Positions 7,421 to 10,109 of a stretch of 10,109 bases of DNA are shown here, in pieces. Within the stretch, counting starts at the first letter, position 1, and each line of letters opens with the position of its first letter. The notes under the pieces were generated by a model, which saw only the letters and a program-made list of their open reading frames with translations, had not been told where the DNA came from and did no database searches. The position numbers and the translations under genes are program-made. The DNA comes from Cephalothrix simula (taxonomy: Eukaryota; Nemertea; Palaeonemertea; Archinemertea; Cephalotrichidae), in the NCBI GenBank assembly GCA_035591015.1, contig JAXIUW010235396.1:1-10109 (forward strand), written 5' to 3'.

Positions 7421-8591
7421 AGAAATTAAATGTAAAAAGTTATTTTGTAATGCAAAATTGTAGGTAAATATATTCATTATTCACCTTTCATCAAATAGCC
7501 TAATAACAAAATTTTATTTCTTTAATTCATATATGATTATATCATGAATTATCATAGAATATTAAAAAATATGAGGATAAAAACTATAAAATTATATCAA
7601 TTAAATAAAACTTATAGGACCCATCATGAATATGGTGTCAATAGTTGTACATAAAGTTTGTATTTTGAAGTTTGATCATTAGAATAGATAGTAAGAAAGA
7701 AAGGCTTTAAAATTATTTTTAAATGAATAAAACTGTTTAAAATATTTTATTAACAATAAAAATTTTTAATCATTTTCATTGCCGATTTATAATATTTGAA
7801 CTGACTTGAATGACAGAGACTAACGTGTTTTATTATCATTAAATTGTGATTTTTTGAGTTAAATGTTTTTATTTTATACTATCGCAGTTATTTATATGGA
7901 TTTATATTTAAAACTCTAATGAGTTTTTGAAAAATTGGGCAGATATCTGCTCATGAAAATCGAAGAAATATGACTTTTTGACTATTCCTTCATAAAATAC
8001 AAAATCCAAAATTTCGAAAAATTAATAAATAATTTAATGCTAATAATGAATGCATTTTAATAGTAGTAAAATAATAAATAAAGGGCAAAACATGCCCTAA
8101 AGGATCTATAAACCCTTATGACAACACTATTCTTCATAATTTTCATGATTAAATTTATTCCAACTTGATTGAATCATTCAAGTATCTACCTTGAGATCTA
8201 ACAAGTGATGTTAGTCGAAAAATTATCTATTGAATTCTAGCTAGATAACAACAAAAAGGTACTCGCATCATGACAAATGTTTTGTATTATAGACCATTCG
8301 TAGGAAAGCTGTACCACTAAAAACCTTTTGTATCAGATTAAATCAGACAAAGCTAAAATATAATATACATGTAGGCTACATCATAATCAGGTAAATAAAA
8401 TTTAAAAATTTTTGTTGTTATTATCTTAATAACATATATTCCATTTATAATATATCAGATACTCATTGAACTACATTTGTACTAGAATGTTGAAATGAAC
8501 TACCGTACATGTAATAAAAAAAAAATAAAATGATGCAAAAAGAATGCTTACTAGTTAACATTATTTTATTCCTATTAAATAATCCTAATGA
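7421..8591. other. Gene-free stretch, AT-rich then mildly mixed
   Basis: 7421-8080 is almost pure A/T-rich filler. agggca (8082-8087) and tgccct (8093-8098) form a small GC-richer hairpin. 8170-8340 has slightly higher G+C, and a 32-codon minus-strand frame runs there without a recognisable domain. tctagctaga near 8237 is a 10-base palindrome. No gene can be supported. Confidence 0.4.
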
Positions 8592-8765
8592 TCTGTACCA
8601 GTAGCTGCATTAAAATTTATCAGACCCTCTCAAATCTGTACGGCAATAAATTATAAAAATACTCCCACAGATTACAGCTCTCCTACGAGTGAAAATGGTC
8701 AGAATTCGAAGAAGATTATGGAAGTTCCAGCATATCTATATATATATAGCATAAATGAGGTTTGA
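8592..8765 (+). CDS. Candidate exon fragment, Ser/Thr/Asn-rich
   Basis: A frame free of stops runs from the TGA at 8589-8591 to a TGA at 8763-8765, 57 codons with an internal Met but no N-terminal ATG. The core at about 8661-8734 is clearly GC-richer than the surroundings and encodes a hydrophilic segment, TPTDYSSPTSENGQ then NSKKIMEVPA, resembling a disordered cytoplasmic region. A CCCACAG at 8664-8670 could be a 3' splice site, though its pyrimidine tract is poor. The tail runs into an alternating TA stretch (8736-8748). Another plus frame and one minus frame are also open across the core, so frame choice is uncertain. It may be an exon, an exon relic or chance. Confidence 0.22.
   Translation, partial: SVPVAALKFIRPSQICTAINYKNTPTDYSSPTSENGQNSKKIMEVPAYLYIYSINEV
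8736..8748. repeat. Short alternating TA run
   Basis: ctatatatatata is a minimal dinucleotide microsatellite of about six units. Confidence 0.5.
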
Positions 8766-9085
8766 AACTAGGTTCGTAAACGTACTTGTGTAATTTCCTT
8801 TTTTATAACATTTCCATATTTCTTATTATTGTTTAAAAATGTATCCAACTTTCAAAAGTATTTCATTACATCAAAAACTCAAACATAACATTTTGTTTGA
8901 TATACAGCAAATTTAAGTTTTCAAATTTTTTTTATCAATCTTAGTTATTATTTTTAAGGATAAATGAAATTTGAAATTTGATAAAATATTAAAATTTAAA
9001 AAAGTTAGAGTAAGCATTTTGTAAAACCTAAAGTAAAATAAAAATGATTCAAGAAACTATAGCAAAATAATATTGAGATGAAAAT
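8766..9085. other. AT-rich stretch without features
   Basis: Only A/T-rich filler. tcaaaca and tgtttga flank eight bases near 8879-8900. No exon-like composition. Confidence 0.45.
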
Positions 9086-9430
9086 ATGAGGGGAAAATCC
9101 AATTTGGACCAAGAACCCTCATTTTATACTACTTTAATTGTAGGCCCTAATAGTTTTAAAACACGATCTATAATCCAAATTTCTAAGCCAATCGTTCATA
9201 AAATCGTCAATATCTGTCCTCAGTCTCCTCCCCCGAATCATGTTGTGTCAGAGAACAAACACCGAACAAGAATTTAGAAGATGAGGTGAATGAACAGCAG
9301 TAAATGACGCACACGGGTGGATGGTTGAAGTACAAAAATGTAGGCACTTTTGAAGCGGGGTGAATTTAAGGCGAAAAAAACAACGTAACTTAGGGGAGGG
9401 ATTAAGGAAGACATTGACGGATGCATAAGG
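9086..9430 (+). pseudogene. Possible decayed P-loop ATPase fragment
   Basis: The first part is a 63-codon ATG frame (9086-9277). A hydrophobic strand, TTLIV (residues 15-19), runs into GPNSFKT (20-26), which looks like a Walker A loop that has lost the glycine before the lysine. About 20 residues later comes an SPPP (47-50). At 9271 a shift to the -1 frame gives an acidic NLEDEVNEQQ before a TAA, as if a frameshift had split one reading frame. G+C is raised from here to about 9560, unlike the flanks, which suggests DNA of different origin. The layout loosely recalls ATPases encoded by self-replicating elements in invertebrate genomes, but the family cannot be named from what remains. Chance resemblance is a serious alternative. 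Confidence 0.22.
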
Positions 9431-9922
9431 GTTTGAAATCTAAAATAGTTTATTACTAAGGCACCTTTCAAGTCAACAATGGGTTGAAATACTGTGGAAA
9501 GTCAGATACGATTTTAAACACTAAGTGTACTTTGTCTTTGCTGGGTAAGCATATTCACTGTACTGAGGAATCAGGGCAAGAATTTTGTACACAATGATTG
9601 CTATTCTAATATTATATGGTGTAGTAATTAAGTGCCAACCTCTTCAATGGCTTATAATCCAAAGTTCAAAATTAATCTTGGATATCATTATGATGTCTTG
9701 AGTGAGTACATTAATAGTATTTTTTTTACTTTTATAAAAAAATTACTTGCATTTCAAATGAATCTATAATCAATTAAAACAGGAATTCAAAATTTTCAAA
9801 ACAAAATGGCAACCATCTTGTCAGTAAAAGTAACCAAATTTAAATAATCTAACTTTTAAAACGAAATAAAAAAATATAAATCAACAAATAATATATTTAT
9901 ACATGATTATCAATATATACAG
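9431..9922. other. No gene; composition returns to AT-rich
   Basis: G+C falls back after about 9560. aaaatggc and ccatcttg at 9803-9820 resemble two opposed YY1-type sites but stand alone. atccaa/ttggat near 9657-9683 is a weak inverted pair. Confidence 0.35.
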
Positions 9923-10023
9923 TATATGTGATTTTTGTATAACTCCCCCGTAGGGGGATGAGTTTAATATAGCAATGAACGAGTGTTATTTGTGTTGTAC
10001 AGAACGAGGGCCAATCACATATA
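9923..10023. repeat. Fold-back (MITE-like) element, copy 2
   Basis: tatatgtgatt (9923-9933) and aatcacatata (10013-10023) are perfect 11-bp inverted arms. Inside, gtataac (9937-9943) pairs with gttgtac (9994-10000) with one G-T mismatch. The interior carries tgaacgagtgtt (9976-9987), identical to positions 2933-2944 of the first fold-back element, although the arms differ in sequence. The two are therefore relatives with diverged or exchanged ends, or members of a family with a shared core. A CCAAT word overlaps the right arm (10011-10015). Confidence 0.6.
9941..9964. repeat. GC-rich hairpin in fold-back element
   Basis: ccccc (9945-9949) and ggggg (9953-9957) pair around gta. aact (9941-9944) pairs with agtt (9961-9964) after a three-base bulge. 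This is the most GC-dense spot in the right half of the window and a very stable stem for its size. Confidence 0.6.
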
Positions 10024-10064
10024 GAGTGTATCTGACGAATTGTTCAAAATATAACAAATTTTCA

Positions 10065-10082
10065 TGTTGTCACGTGACAACA
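10065..10082. repeat. Perfect 18-bp palindrome with E-box centre
   Basis: tgttgtcacgtgacaaca is its own reverse complement. The centre, GTCACGTGAC, contains the E-box CACGTG in the extended form bound by MiT/TFE-type basic helix-loop-helix factors (the CLEAR consensus). It may be a strong dimeric protein site carried beside the repeat, or the terminal palindrome of a larger mobile unit that continues past the window edge. Confidence 0.6.
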
Positions 10083-10109
10083 GAAATAATATAAAATATA
10101 CAAAATGCT

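Noticed and set aside
9274-9471. 65-codon minus-strand frame over the GC-richer island
   Set aside because: Explained by the higher G+C, which removes stops on both strands; the plus-strand reading has the more protein-like motif.
9803-9820. Opposed YY1-like words
   Set aside because: Short degenerate motifs with no promoter context.
1-10109. CRISPR array, bacterial operon, functional tRNA or rRNA
   Set aside because: There are no regularly spaced repeats, no long ORFs or ribosome binding sites, no complete cloverleaf and no rRNA-like conserved blocks.

Overview
The window looks like intergenic or intronic DNA from an AT-rich animal genome (by eye roughly 70-75% A+T), not bacterial or organellar DNA. 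There are no long ORFs, no operon-like packing and no ribosome binding sites. There are many homopolymer runs, decayed repeats and small fold-back elements. The fold-back units with a core of the type gtgagcgcagtgaacgagtg, together with frequent acatgtac-type words, remind me of bivalve mollusc genomes such as mussels or oysters. That assignment is inference, not proof. I see no complete gene. The six reading frames hold only the short open stretches expected by chance at this composition, plus three segments that look somewhat more like coding or ex-coding DNA.

Layout. At 219-350 a GC-richer patch carries a perfect CRE (TGACGTCA), an adjacent ETS-like core and a PBX/MEIS-like site, overlapped by a 43-codon ORF of doubtful status. 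From 600 to 1760 there is a series of inverted repeats: a 12-bp pair that encloses a tRNA A-box-like sequence, a short cluster at 1153-1244, and a hairpin plus palindrome at 1696-1753. 1754-2885 is AT-rich filler with one more tRNA A-box-like remnant, on the minus strand. 2886-3185 is a cluster of three hairpins, led by a fold-back element with perfect 15-bp arms. 3186-5640 is almost featureless apart from one 10-bp stem-loop.

At 5875-5986 the minus strand holds the best candidate for a real exon: 36 codons ending in a stop, preceded by a possible AG acceptor. At 6726-7420 there is a diverged direct duplication of about 300 bp, in which five words of 10-15 bases recur in the same order in both copies. 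At 8592-8765 the plus strand has a GC-richer open segment rich in Ser, Thr and Asn. At 9086-about 9430 the base composition changes and there is a short reading frame with a damaged P-loop-like motif, perhaps the relic of an element-encoded ATPase.

The right edge (9923-10082) holds a second fold-back element. It shares a 12-base core word with the one at 2886-2978 and is followed by a perfect 18-bp palindrome centred on TCACGTGA. No set of genes can be shown to work together here. The most informative content is the two related fold-back elements, the ancient duplication and the possible exon fragments.
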